DNA from: Penicillus capitatus
Lineage: Eukaryota; Chlorophyta
Length of the DNA stretch: 64,000 nt
NCBI GenBank assembly: GCA_965649825.1
Contig: OZ287704.1
Coordinates: 806,001 to 870,000, forward strand
Reading direction: 5' to 3'
Positions within the stretch are counted from its first letter, which is position 1, and each line of letters begins with the position of its first letter. The notes below the pieces were generated by a model that saw nothing but the letters and a program-made list of their open reading frames with translations, did not search any database and had not been told where the DNA came from. Of this stretch, positions 34,144 through 46,036 are shown piece by piece. The position numbers were made by a program, and so were the translations under genes.

Positions 34144-34487
34144 AACGTGCGCCGTCGTCTCTACCTATATCGTTGCAGCAACACCCTTTCCGTCTACCAC
34201 GCCTTGCGTGCTCGTACTTCGACGACGACAGGAGCGGACAGAGGGTCCTGTACAGTTTCGTTTTGTTGCATTGGTAATGCAGAACCGACAGCGAATAGTG
34301 ATAGTCCACCGCGACGGACGTGAATGGAACTGAGATAAAGGAGAGTTTGTACGCGACGTGATGGAGTGTGTACACAGCGCTGACGGACACGAAAACCGGC
34401 AGCGAAAGTCGTGATCGGTACGCGCACCGGCATTCTTGTCTTTGCTAAAAAACAAAACTATCATCACGTCGACGGCGGTGCAGCACC

Positions 34488-37484
34488 ATGAATGCGACAG
34501 TGGAGAAGAGCTGTCCAATGCTTGTGCATTTTGACAAGCCGATGTCTGCGACGGAAATCAAGGATGCCTTGGAGGGAAACGATACGTCGGCAAAGATCCA
34601 AGCGATGAAGAATCTCATCATGATGCTGTTGAACCAAGAGCAACTGCCCCATAGCTTGTTCATTACGATCGTTCGTTATGTCTTGCCTTCTGAAGACCAT
34701 ACCGTCCAACGCTTGTTGTTACTCTATCTGGAAATCATTGAAAAGACGGATGCGGATGGGAAACTGTTGCCTGAGATGATTCTCATTTGTCAGAATCTCA
34801 GAAACAATTTGCAGCATCCGAATGAATACATCAGAGGTTGTTCATGCACGTATTAACAACAAGTGTGAGAGAAAAGTGTGACTAGGGTCGACGTTGCGTT
34901 TTCTATGCAGAATCAAAAACGAAGAGATTCTGGAGCCATTGGTTTCGTCCGTGTTAACAAATCTGGAACATCGTCACTCTTATGTCCGTCGCAACGCTGT
35001 TTTGGCAGTCGATGCTATGTACGATCTTCCCAAAGGCGATTTGCTGTTCCCAGATGCACCTGATCTCATCGATAGCTTTCTGAGAAATGAACAGGATCTT
35101 TCTTCCAGACGCAATGCATTTGCGATGCTGGTCACTCATGCAGAAGACCGTGCTGTCCGCTATTTACTTGAAAACATTGAACAGGTTCAGAGTTTTGGGG
35201 ATTTGCTGCAGATGACCGTCCTCGACCTGATTGTGAAAGTCAGAAAGATGAATCGTGAGACGGGGAGAATGTTTGTTTGTGCAGGTTTGCCGTAACAAGC
35301 CCGAAGAGAAGGGAAAGTATCTCAAAATCATTCTCTCCCTCCTGCAATCGCGTCACTCATCTGTGGTCTATGAATGCTCTGTGGCCTTGGTTTCTCTTTC
35401 TCAAGCACCTACAGCTATCCGTGCTGCAGCCAACTGTTTTACAGATCTCTTAGTTAGCCACAGTGACAACAATGTCAAAATGATCGTCTTGGATCGAGTT
35501 GCCGAGCTCAAGGAGCGTCACCGAGAAGTGATGCAGGAGATGTTGATGGATGTCTTGCGTGCCTTATCGAGTCCCAATCTGGATTTGAGGCAAAAGACAT
35601 TGGATATTGCCTTAGACATGCTCACGTCCAAAAATGTCGCCGAAGTGGTTACCCTTTTTAAGAAAGAATTGCTCAGGACTCAAGACAAGGAGCTTGAATC
35701 GGGCACAGATTACAGGTCCTCTGTCCGTTACAAAGTGTGCGCCACAATGTGGCAAGATGCTGTGTTTATATAGGGCTTTGCTCGTGAAAGCGATCCACAG
35801 CTGTGCCATGAGATTTCCTGTGGTGGCCGAAAGCGTGGTGCACGTGCTGATGGACTTCCTGGGAGACAACAACACAACAGCAGCCTTGGATGTCGTTTTC
35901 TTTGTCCGTGAGATCCTCGAAACCAATACGCATCTGAGAAAAGCGATTCTACAACAGCTTCTGGATACCTTCACACAAATTCGCTCTTCTCGTGTGTGTT
36001 CTTGTGCTCTGTGGATTCTGGGAGAGTTCAGCGAGACGTCAGCAGAAGTGGAAGAAGCACTGAATTGCATTAAAGAGTCCCTAGGAGAACTCCCTCTCGT
36101 TTCTGAGAAAGAAAACACCGACGCTGCAGATGATGACACAGAGAAGGCATCACAAAAGACAGCAACTGTCGCCAAAACCATGGCAACGTCTTCTCGGCCA
36201 GCTGTTTTGGCAGATGGCACATATGCCACACAAACATCTGTCGTGGAGACGACAGCGATTGAAGATGATCATGAAACATCGCTGTCAAATCTGCGTGGAC
36301 TGTTGCTGGGAGGTGACTTCTTTGTTGGCAGTGTCTGTTCTGCCTCTCTCGCCAAGATGGGACTCAGACTTAAGTCGATGGCAGATGTCGGCGATCAACA
36401 GTTGAATCGTTTCTTTGGAGAGGCGCTCCTCATCATTGCCAATATTCTGAGACTAGGGACATCGGGAACAGCGCAACATCCCATTGATGCAGATAACCAT
36501 GAGAGAATGTCTCTCTGCATTCGAGTCATGGTCCATCCAGAATCAGAAATGGCGCGTGTATGGCTGCAACAATGCCGTTCGTCGTTTGTTTCCATGCTGA
36601 CAGCAAAACACGAAGCGGAAGATGTCGAGGCAAAGACAAAAGAAGCCCTCCATGCCAGTCAGCCAGACGAAGCCATTCACTTCAGTCATCTCAAGACAAA
36701 GAAAGGATTTACAGAGCCTGTTGGTGGTGCTTCTGATTTGGCATTGGCGGCGCTGGGCGATGGCCGAAAAGATGACCGCAATCCCAATCGCATTCTACAG
36801 CTTACAGGACTGTCCGATCCGCTCTACGCCGAAGCTTATGTCACTGTGCATCAGTACGACATCGTACTGGATATCACTGTCATGAACAGGACAGACAAGA
36901 CAATGCAGAATCTGAATGTGGAGCTTTCCACCATGGGAGATCTGAAACTCGTCGAGAGACCTCAGAATTACACGCTTGCGCCTGGAGACCAAAAAATGAT
37001 CCGTGCCAACATCAAAGTCTCGTCGACCGAAACTGGTATCATCTTTGGCAATGTTGTCTATGAGTCTGGAGGCTACTCCGACAGCTGCATCGTCATTCTC
37101 AGCGACATTCACATCGATATCATGGACTACATTCGCCCAGCCTCCTGCCAAGACACGACGTTTCGCTCCATGTGGGCTGAATTTGAATGGGAGAATAAGG
37201 TGGGGATCAACACAGACTTGGCCAGCCCCACGGAATACCTGGAACACATTGCGACCTCGACCAACATGAAAATCCTCACCTCGAGTCATGCCATGGAGGG
37301 TTCATGTGGCTATCTGGCTGCCAATCTCTACGCCAAGAGCGTATTCGGCGAAGATGCACTTGTGAATGTCAGTATCGAAAAGGCGAAGGATGACAAGTTG
37401 GGTGGCTGCATTCGCATCCGTTCCAAGACGCAGGGGATTGCTCTGTCGCTCGGAGACAAGATTTCTATGCGCCAGAAGTGTTGA
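34488..37484 (+). CDS. COPB1: Coatomer subunit beta (COPI coat)
   Basis: Beta-COP is a core subunit of the COPI coat that carries cargo from Golgi to ER. Four exons (34,488-34,836; 34,886-35,238; 35,285-35,715; 35,774-37,484) with 46-58 bp introns give a complete protein of 947 residues, against 953 in human. The HEAT-like trunk shows EYIRGSTLRFLCRIKNEEIL, LEHRHSYVRRNAVLAVDAMY and DNNVKMIVLDRVAELKE. The appendage has GLSDPLYAEAYVTVHQYDIV, CIVILSDIHIDIMDYIRPAS, MWAEFEWENKVGINTD and QGIALSLGDKISMRQKC at the end. Frame is preserved through every intron. The nearest gene upstream is the divergent sorting nexin, about 340 bp away. Confidence 0.97.
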
Positions 37485-37898
37485 AGAAGAGATACGTGAG
37501 AAGAGTAAACGGGCATGTGACGTGAAGCGTCTGTCATGCATCGATTGGTATTCTGGGTTCTGCGCGGCTTCTTGATGTGACGCGGACGCCGTGTCATGTT
37601 TTCGCCGAACGTTTTGTTTCCAAAAAACTTCTTCTGCGAAAGTGTCTTAGCGTTTTTGTCTCATCGCCGTTTCCTTCAAATTTAAGGCAGCAGCGTTGCG
37701 GCACATACATCAGAAATCACATAGCGGGCAGCTGGCGCCCAATAAGGCGCTCGTCATCTGATTCAGACGTACCCCTCTTCTAACTCTCTCCTCTTGCCAA
37801 AGAAAGGAGTATGTTAGGCACTCACTGTTGGACGTGTCAGACTTATTACGACTCAACCGTTGCCTCCGGGCGAAGTCAAAACGAAGCTTAGCGCAGCC

Positions 37899-40463
37899 AT
37901 GGACATGCAACCCGTCCGTGTGCCCAAAGAACTTCAAGTTGTACGCGCCACGATACTAGAAGAATATGTACGTGCGCGCCTCAACCAGTTTTCTCTGGGC
38001 CTTGAAAGAAAGCTCACTGGAAGTAATGGCCCGCGAACGAACATACATCCGCGAGCGATGATGGGCGCGGTTCTTAGGTATCCTGCCCGATGTTTTCGAA
38101 AGAATCGTGGGAGAAACGTACACGCAGCTTCCGGCACCAGAATATTCCAACCTCCCCATCGAGGCGCGTGAATTGCAACTTGTCTTCCGCCATGACTGCA
38201 TGGCACTCGGCTGCAACGACCAAAACTGCGCTCTCTGTCAGCACAGCGCCATTCGACGATGTCGCGTTAATTTTGACCGCAAGTATCTCGTTGGTGATGG
38301 TCTTCACGCAAAATGCTCGGCTCCGATCCGTATCGAACTCATCGACTCATCCACGGGACACATTTTCGATGAAGACATTCCTGGACTCGAAGTGGCCATG
38401 TGCATCCTGGATGGAGGCAAATACGATATCCAAGTCGCGGATAACAACAACAATGCCATTCATGCAAGTCACTGTACACGGCAAAGAGGTGTTCATTCGG
38501 TCCGTCCTTTTTAGGAGTTGGAAGCGCTCCAAAGCTGTTGCTTACTGACAAACAAACGCTCACAGCCACTCCTGGTATCCACTGCTGGAGGCGGAAATCT
38601 TCCTGATGGGCGGGTTGTTACACGGCTTGAGAAAGGTGTGTTCATGACGGCGACAGAGGGATAGATCTTATGTGATGATGTGACGACAGGATCTGTAGTT
38701 CTTCCCGAACTGCATGTCACTGACAGTTCCGAGGCATTACTATCGGGCAGAAAACCCCCGTTCAGATTGTTGGCGTGGGTCGTCGACAAAGAGAACCGTA
38801 ATCTGTCCATTCGTCATGCCGTTTCGGAAGGTGCAGAGACGATTCAATCATAGATGCATCCTGTTGATCGTACGAGGCGTTTAGGATTTGTCGTGGCGAC
38901 GAGGAGAACGCGAACGGCAGGAAAGGCCGATATTCCCAAAGTAGATGATCATGTATCACGATTAGAGCATATGGGAAAAGAGACAGTAAAGAAGCTTTTC
39001 GATCTCAAAGTGGCAGCTGAGTGTGTATCCGTTGCGCTGGATTTGCCACCTGGCATTCCGAACTGCATTCAACGTGCCGGCGAGTTTAAACAATTGGTTC
39101 AGTGTGCAGAACAAGACGGTGTGCTCTGTCTCTCTAAGACGTCGCGAAAGAAGGCTCTGATATGCAGGTACATTAAGACAGAAGCTCCAGACGGTGCTCA
39201 AACTCAGCAAGGAGAAGTGGGACGAAGCAAGAGAACACGCAATGCGATGTGTCGTGCCAGACAATCGAATGCGAGCCTGGTACTCAGATCGTCACAACCA
39301 TGAAGTTGGATTGCTGTTTACGTGTCGTATGGGTATCATTGATATGGAACGACCTGTTGCCTTGCTCCGATGGTGGGAACACGCGCATGCCTTGGCGATG
39401 ATCTCACTCCTGTATTGGGTAGGTTTGGCAACAATGAACATCAGAACATCGAAGCGACGTTGATGGCTCAGCTAACGCCATCACAGAGGGAAGAAGTTCG
39501 CATGTTCCAAAGTCAGGCACATCAATGCTGGTATAAAACGGCACATCCCGGGTGGTCTCTGTGCTCCTACGATTCCGAACAGTTCCTGGATACGGGGAAT
39601 TTTGCACAAGTTGGCAATCTTCCAGGCATTCCTGTGGCGCCGCCAACATCGCCGCCGAGTCCTGTTCGCCCGAGCCCTCTTCCGTCAGGTTTTCTCTCTT
39701 TTCTATCGCCACGATGTCCAACGGGGCTCTGGTGCAGCACTAGATTCTCATCCGTTAGGCGTGGTCAATATTTATCCAACTAATGTTGACGCAGAATCGG
39801 CGCTCTATCCACGGAGCTCCGTGCCTCCGAACCCATCGCCTTACATGGTGACAGATACTGTGCTCAACGGTATGGTTCCATCGTTCAGATGGCATATGAG
39901 CAGTTCATGGTGTAGGTGTCACTTGCGCTGAGTTAACACCCGATCTGAGGTCATCAGAATCTCCTATGTCACATGGGAACAGCGTTTATTCCAAAAGCCT
40001 CAGCAGTCAGAACTGTTTCCAATCGAGTCCACGAAGTCTCCAAGAACAGAAATCTCCCAGCCAGACTCTCGTCGAAGGAGGATGTCCAGTTCCGAGAGGT
40101 CAAGCAACGGGAGGATATAGTGTCGGATTTGCTTTTCCTGAACTGGAGGCCTTCATGAGGACGAACTCCTTTGAGCAGGGAGGCATTTTTGCCACAATGG
40201 AGCCGATCTCATCTGTCTACGTTTCGACGAATGTTCAGCCGACCAAAGTGGAAAGCCTTGAACTCCCCGATCAGCCAGATATTCTACTGAGAGACCTTTC
40301 CGGAGGATTCGAATCTCTGAGAGGAGTGAAATTGGGGAGAGATGAAAGCATAGGACTGGAAAGCATGCAGAGCATTGAACAGTCCTTGGAAGAAGTGGAG
40401 AAAGGACTCGTAGAAGCAGATTTTTCCGCAGAGGACAGAAAAAAGGGCATTCACCGCCTGTGA
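37899..40463 (+). CDS. CBP60-like calmodulin-binding protein
   Basis: Several exons align in order with plant CALMODULIN-BINDING PROTEIN60 (PF07887). An N-terminal helix VVRATILEEYVRARLNQF is followed by RRCRVNFDRKYLVGDGLHAK and PIRIELIDSSTGHIFDEDIP, with GLEVAMCILDGG, the counterpart of the CBP60 central beta-domain. LPELHVTDSSEALLSGRKPP and FRLLAWVVD come next. Then DDHVSRLEHMGKETVKKLFD and KLSKEKWDEAREHAMRCVVP correspond to the CBP60 helical part. A long Pro/Ser and acidic C-terminus ends at 40,463. In plants CBP60g/SARD1 are DNA-binding immune regulators and others bind calmodulin through the C-terminus; neither activity can be claimed here. Exon edges after 39,500 are approximate. Confidence 0.8.
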
Positions 40464-41280
40464 ATTCTACACCAGATGTGCTCACTTTTCATTCAAAGTA
40501 TTCCAATACAATCGTCGAGACGAGGAATGATGCGTATTTTCCATCCATAAATCTCATAGAGCGTTTGCCCATGAGTCTTGCACACGACTTACTCCATTGT
40601 TTGGACGCTCGACCGTTATTTGCATAGGCTTCAGGGATGCATCACCGTTAAGGAATAATCGAGCGCTGTATACAAATGCTTCATTTCGCAGTCAGGCTTG
40701 TCGCTGTATTGTTCTTTGTGCTGTCAATCACCATGAGACGTCAGTCGTCGCGGCGCAGGTGTTGGGAGATGACGAAGGCGGTCAAACAGAACTCCCTTGC
40801 GCGTTAAAACATTACCGGGCCATGTTCTCATTTTTGCCCACAACTCAGAAACCCAACATAAAAATACTACATTGATGCATTAAACCAGATGTGCTGTTGA
40901 CGAACAGACAAAAGGGGAGTGAAATTTACTGAATCTCTCCGACAAAGGACAGACCAAGGAAGCCAGCCTCTCACGACCGACAATAGGAGCATGCATGAAC
41001 ACCGGCCACTAAGATGTTGTGATTCCTGGTGAAATGCTCAGACACCGTGTTAGAGTCAGACCACCTTGTATGTTTCGATTGCGGGTATTCGGGACAAAGC
41101 CTCTCTTGAGAATGGGTGGATTCGACGTTGGCTACGTGTATGCGACCAGGGGCAGCGTTTCACCAGGAAGAGCCAGCCGTCAGTTCTTAGCAAAAGATTC
41201 GAATGTCTCCTGGCGGCTGCTTCCATGAGGTCTCAGAATAGAAGGCGAGCCCATACTCGTGGTGCTTGTTATGGTCTCCG
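40464..41280. other. Intergenic stretch, nothing recognised
   Basis: About 800 bp between the CBP60-like gene and a possible small gene. Only short unsupported frames are seen. Confidence 0.5.
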
Positions 41281-41600
41281 TTAATTTGAACGCGACTTTG
41301 AGCAACGGAGGATTTCTCTGCACAGACGGCGAGGGCAGTCGCCATTTGTCACTCGATGGATCTCTTCGCGCCGAGCAAGAAACGAGGTAGCCGAGAGAGG
41401 CCAATCCACAGCGTCTAGTGGGAAAGTGGTCAGCTGCTGAGATATGGACGCTTCGTATATAATACCGCCAGCAACAGCAGTCTTCGCCACGGAACCCACG
41501 CAGGCAACATAGCCCAGCATGGGTTCTCCAAATCCTCTGCTTGCACCCTTTAGATGAACGGCGGGTATGAATGCGCCTACTTGTTCTCTTGCCGCGCGTA
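41281..41600 (-). CDS. Possible small single-membrane-segment protein
   Basis: A frame of 79 codons reads MLGYVACVGSVAKTAVAGGI, then IYEASISQQLTTFPLDAVDW and a basic tail. The frame extends upstream (GASRGFGEP) to a likely intron acceptor near 41,545. The glycine-rich hydrophobic start resembles small inner-membrane proteins of the MIC13 type, but the match is too short to name. A competing frame of 150 codons overlaps it on the same strand; it is Arg-rich and looks less protein-like. Confidence 0.3.
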
Positions 41601-41639
41601 CGAGCTGTCCGTCGCTCGACCGTTTTCACCATGTGTTCC

Positions 41640-42489
41640 GACGGTCAGAGATAATGAACGCTGACTGTTTATATCGTCGTGCCGTCGGTTGATGCGCTCG
41701 TTTCTTTCAACAGAAAGCACGCAAAGAAGGCCACACTCCATGATTCAAATGGTCACTGCAAAACACGACGATTGCAATCGTCAGCGATGGAATACTAACT
41801 ACTGGTGCAAGCCAACAGTGCATCTGAAGACGCTGGCGTCCACGGAAAGGTATTGAATCGCGTTAGTCGGCGCCTGTGGATATTTCGTGTCTGTTTTCCC
41901 GTGTTTTTAGAGATCCCGGTGTATCTTTCGTTCTTCCTGGCGATTGAGTTCATCTCCTTGCTTCAAACTTACTTGCGTCCGTCTAAAAGCTTTCTTAATC
42001 GACGCACACCTTTCGTCTGACGTACAGGTCTTGTTGTTTCCTGGTCAGTCGCGTCGATGCTGTAAGCAAGGGTCGCGTTCTGAGCGCAAGAATTTGTGGC
42101 ATCAGAGCACAAGTGAGCATCATAGAGTCTGTGCGATACCCTTTCGGCAAACGCGCGTTTAGGATAAGCAGAGGAGACATGAACGCGTACAAATATCTTG
42201 AAAAGAAGGCAGTCTTTTTTAACGATGACGTTGTTTTGCTTGCTCTTAACAATCCACTGACTGACCCAGTACATAATGCTTTCGGTTTATTCAATTTTAA
42301 CGAAATCCTGAGACTGTTATAACTTCTTTGAGAAATTCTAGACGCCGTTCAAAATAAAGTCGTGCAAAAATAGCAGCCATACATTTCTTTGGAACTTCTC
42401 TGTCCGTGTTCGTCTATCCTCGATGTCATTACAGTTAATGAACATCGATGATGATGTCATAAGCATCACGAGTGGTCCAAATTGCGGCT
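41640..42489. other. Upstream flank of the RETICULATA-related gene
   Basis: About 850 bp. A 70-codon open frame at 42,113-42,322 plus (RYPFGKRAFRISRGDMNAYK and onward) is of unknown value. No other signal was seen. It should contain the promoter and possibly a 5' exon of the gene that follows. Confidence 0.4.
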
Positions 42490-42535
42490 TTGTTTCGTTG
42501 TTTGCATTCTATTAGCGACGGAGTGTTCATCGAAG

Positions 42536-43821
42536 ATGTTGCCGATGCAGAAAGTCTCTTCGATGAGTGTTCCTCTTATCAATTCCGCGAATTCTTTTCG
42601 TCAACGTGCATCACCAAACCTGCCTCCGCTTTCCACATCCCGCGGCTCTGTGCCTCAGAAGCGCAGCCAAAACGAACGTTGTAGTGCTGCTGTACTGACT
42701 GGGAAACTCGCTGACGTGGGAGGAAGTGGAGGCGGAAACAATCGAGTGAATAAAAAGCCTACTGCCGAAGACAGCAGTGGCGACAATTTCTTCGAGCAAA
42801 ATGCGCTGGTCGATGTCCTCGTCAAAGTAAAACAGCTTCGCGAAAGCGTTTGCCGCCAGATAGCTTTTTGCGTTTAGGGCGGCGTGGCGCTTTCGGAGCT
42901 CCCGAGAGATTTGCAGGACGCGCTCTCTAGGGGTCTTCTTTCCATGAAGGACGTGCATCTATGGATCAATATTTCATCCATGCCTTTGCTGGGAAACATC
43001 TGCCGCGCGGCACCAGCTGTGCGCGATCGTGTCATGGGCAATCCCAGATTCGTGATGCAACTCCTCGTGGAACTAGCACTTGGATTGTCTGCGAAGACAG
43101 CTGCAGAAATGAAAGCCAGAGGAGACAAGTGCTTCAAGGTCAGCATCCCTGTCGCTCTGACGAAGGATGAGAAACCTCTGTTCTGCTCTGCAGGAGGAAC
43201 TGCCGTTTTTCCTCTCCGATTTGGCCCTGGAGGCGATCGCCGACTGTGCTCTTGTCTGGCTTCTTTCTCCGAGACGATCATTCAGGCCGCTGCCATCCAA
43301 CCGCATCGCCAGAGGCATCGCACAGCTTCCTGGGCATTCTTTGCAGGTCGGCCCCCTCAGACGCTGCAGATGTGTCGACGATGTGCCGCGCAGGGCGGAG
43401 CGTATTCCGTTTCGCAGAGGCTGACGTCCGTTCTCTACCGCAGTTGCCAGTTCTTCGTGGTTGGCCTCGTCACGAGCGCCATGGGCCACAGCATCACGAA
43501 GTGGGCGGTAGGAATCGAGGACCCATCCGCAGGACACGCACCGACTTGTCGCGCTCTGCCTAGGTGGAGCGTCAGCCCGGACCGAAGGACGACGTTCACT
43601 TGGCGCCCGTCCTGGACAACAGCTTGGGCTTCGGGGCGTTCATGGCGCTCTCCAGCAATCTCCGCTACCAGGTGGTCAACGGACTCGAGGAGCGCCTTCT
43701 GGATGCCTTCCTGCCGTCTGCCGCGCTGAACACCCTCGCCACTTTCCTTCTGCGATTCTCCAACTGCTACTGCGGCAGCGTGCAGTGGGTCGAGTTCGCC
43801 AAGGCTGCTGGTCTTCAGTGA
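42536..43821 (+). CDS. RETICULATA-related (DUF3411) plastid membrane protein, complete copy
   Basis: Five exons (42,536-42,826; 42,878-43,138; 43,194-43,346; 43,394-43,507; 43,564-43,821) join in frame to 358 residues. Plant RETICULATA and RETICULATA-RELATED proteins sit in the plastid envelope and affect leaf development and metabolism; molecular activity is not settled. Family features: SELPRDLQDALSRGLLSM, FVMQLLVELALGLSAKTAAE, EELPFFLSDLALEAIADCAL, FFVVGLVTSAMGHSITKWA, GAFMALSSNLRYQVVNGLEE and GSVQWVEFAKAAGLQ at the end. The N-terminus (MLPMQKVSSMSVPLINSANS, then Arg/Ser-rich) looks like a plastid transit peptide; a signal-peptide exon further upstream is not excluded. The inner edge of the arm homology cuts this gene in exon 2. 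Confidence 0.88.
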
Positions 43822-44149
43822 TCTCCATCAAAGACGTCGAAGTCGCACGCTCGCAATCACTTGTAGTCTAGTCGCTCTGCTGCATCATCGCATCGACAGA
43901 TTGACTGTATATTAGCACTGTAAAATAGGTGGAACGGCTCGAGGAGCCAACACACTCGGCTGTGTCTGACGAGGCAGTATCGATGCAGTTTCTTAGTTGT
44001 TCGCTGGCTGTCTGTCATAAATCGGGATACCGGGGGTCCTCAATGCATGGGCGGCCGTTGGCCAAACGTACAGATGATGGTGGATGGGCACTCCTCGCCG
44101 GTTTTTAGATTTGGACATTGTACTGTAAGATCCGTCGTTCGCGAGGAAG

Positions 44150-44986
44150 ATGGGAAGGAAGAGGCTCAGACTCAAGTACGCCGAGACGAAGCGCATCGCG
44201 ATGCCCCGCCGCGACGAGTGAGGCCGCCACCCGACCGACGCCTCCGACCGGGCCGCGCAGGGAGACGTCCAGCGGAGAGCGGAAGGAGCGCGACGAGAAC
44301 GTGCGACAAGTGTAAGTCCGCTCCCCCGTCGACGTGTCGCTGCACGGACCCTGACCGCCTGTTCAGGGCCAAGCCGTCGGCGGCGATGTACTTTCGGTAC
44401 AACACGCAGCTGGGACCTCCCTACCACGTCATCGTCGACACCAACTTCATCCACTTCTCCATCAAGAACAAGGTCGGTCTCCGTCGGATGCGCTCGGGAC
44501 ATCCCTGCGAGTGACGAGGGCAGATCGATCTCTTCCGAGGCGCCAGGGACTGCCTGTACGCCGACTGCAAGCTGTACATAACGGACTGCGTGATGGGCGA
44601 GCTGGAGACGCTGGGAACCAAGTACAGAGTGGGGCTGAAGATCGCGAAGGTGACCTGCACGGCGTGCGCGGGGCGACGGTGTTCGACCGGCTTTCTGTGG
44701 CTGCAGCATCCGGACATCCGTCGACTGCCTTGCACGCACCGAGGGATCTACGCGGACGACTGCATCTGCGACAGAGTCACCCAACACAAGTGCTACATCG
44801 TGGCCACGTGCGATCGGGATCTGCGGAGACGCATACGAAAGGCAAGCGCTCCCGCGCCGACGCCCGTGCGACAAACCCTGTGTGCCCTTCCAGATTCCGG
44901 GAGTGCCCATCATGTACATCATGGCGCGCCGCTACACCATCGAGAGGCTGCCCGAGGCGACGCTGGGAGGCGCGCCCCGATTCTAG
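44150..44986 (+). CDS. FCF1: rRNA-processing PIN nuclease FCF1/UTP24 (right-arm copy)
   Basis: Six exons: 44,150-44,217; 44,261-44,311; 44,367-44,472; 44,524-44,649; 44,707-44,841; 44,894-44,986. They total 579 nt and 192 residues with no frame break. The start reads [20 protein letters not shown], and the rest is the FCF1 PIN domain described for the left copy. The differences I saw are few (for example SIKNK here, SVKNK on the left). The fifth intron uses a GC donor, as on the left. It converges on TSEN34 with one base between the two stop codons. Both copies appear able to make the enzyme. Confidence 0.95.
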
Positions 44987-44987
44987 A

Positions 44988-45877
44988 TCAGCCGTTGCTC
45001 GATCCACCAGACTGTCCGAATCCGTCGTGTGGCGCCACGGTGATGTAGCGGATATCGATCTGTCCTCCCGGCCTCTCCTGCAACAGACCGCGGTTCGATG
45101 CGAACGAAGGCCGTCTCGCGAGCCGGACTTGGTCGCCGAAGGCCACCAGCAGGTGCTTGCGCGCGGCGTGGGCTCCCCGCGACGCGGAGACGAAGAAGAG
45201 GGGCGGCGCGATCTCGGTCGACCGGACCACTCTGACGACGAACTGCGCGTGATACAGCAGCGGGTCGCCCGGGTAAGCCAGCCAATCCCCTCCGAACTTG
45301 GCCCCGCCGGTCAGGAAGAACCTGTGCGCGGTCCACTGAACGAGCATCGACCGCCCTTGCGCACTCACCCCCTCGAGTGGAGATCCTCGAAGACGGCGCA
45401 TCTCAGAGTATGGAGGAACGGGGGCTGCTGCGGCCAGGCGGAGATCTGCTCCGCTCGGCGTCTCGACGGCAGCACGACGGATTCGGGCGGCCTCCCACCG
45501 ATCGCGTCCGAGGCGGCCTCAGAAGCCGGACGGTCTCCACGATCTTCGATGCGGAGGGGCCTCGTCAGGACGATCCATCCTGCGTGCAGCACACGCCGTC
45601 CAATGCAGCGTCGGGCTGGGTGAAGAGACGTCACCCCTCTTCAGGCACAGCGCGATCTCTTCGGGCCCCAGCACCATCGGAAGGCATCCGGCCTCGGTCG
45701 ACTCCCCCCTGACGTCTGCGATAGGACTCGGAGGCGAAGGAGGACAGGCTCCGATCGCTCACTCTTCAGGCTGCCGACCAGAACGCCGACGATCCTGCGG
45801 TCGAGGCGAAGCCGCCGAGCGTCCTCCTCTTCGTAGACGTACCCCTTCCCGTACAGCAGGCTGACGTTGACAGACAT
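44988..45877 (-). CDS. TSEN34: tRNA-splicing endonuclease subunit SEN34 (right-arm copy)
   Basis: Mirror of 19,604-20,493, with start MSVNVSLLYGKGYVYEEEDA and nuclease domain GGAKFGGDWLAYPGDPLLYH and RKHLLVAFGD. The catalytic Tyr, His and Lys are retained. The amino-acid differences from the left copy are few (D/Y and E/D in exon 1, A/V in RRIVGVLVG, V/A in WTAHRFF). No frameshift or stop was found in the exons I could place. It converges with FCF1 at one-base spacing and diverges from GPAA1 with 159 bp between the start codons. Confidence 0.88.
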
Positions 45878-46036
45878 GCGCCGAGCCTGTCGCCGGTGGC
45901 CGAAGGTCAGCACGCGGAGCCGGTGAATGGAGCGGAAGGACGTCGATGACCCTCATCGAGCCGCGTTCGACCCATTCCGCTTCGCCGTTGGACTCCACTG
46001 CCACGGGTAGACACCGACCCCTTGTTTTCTGCACGC

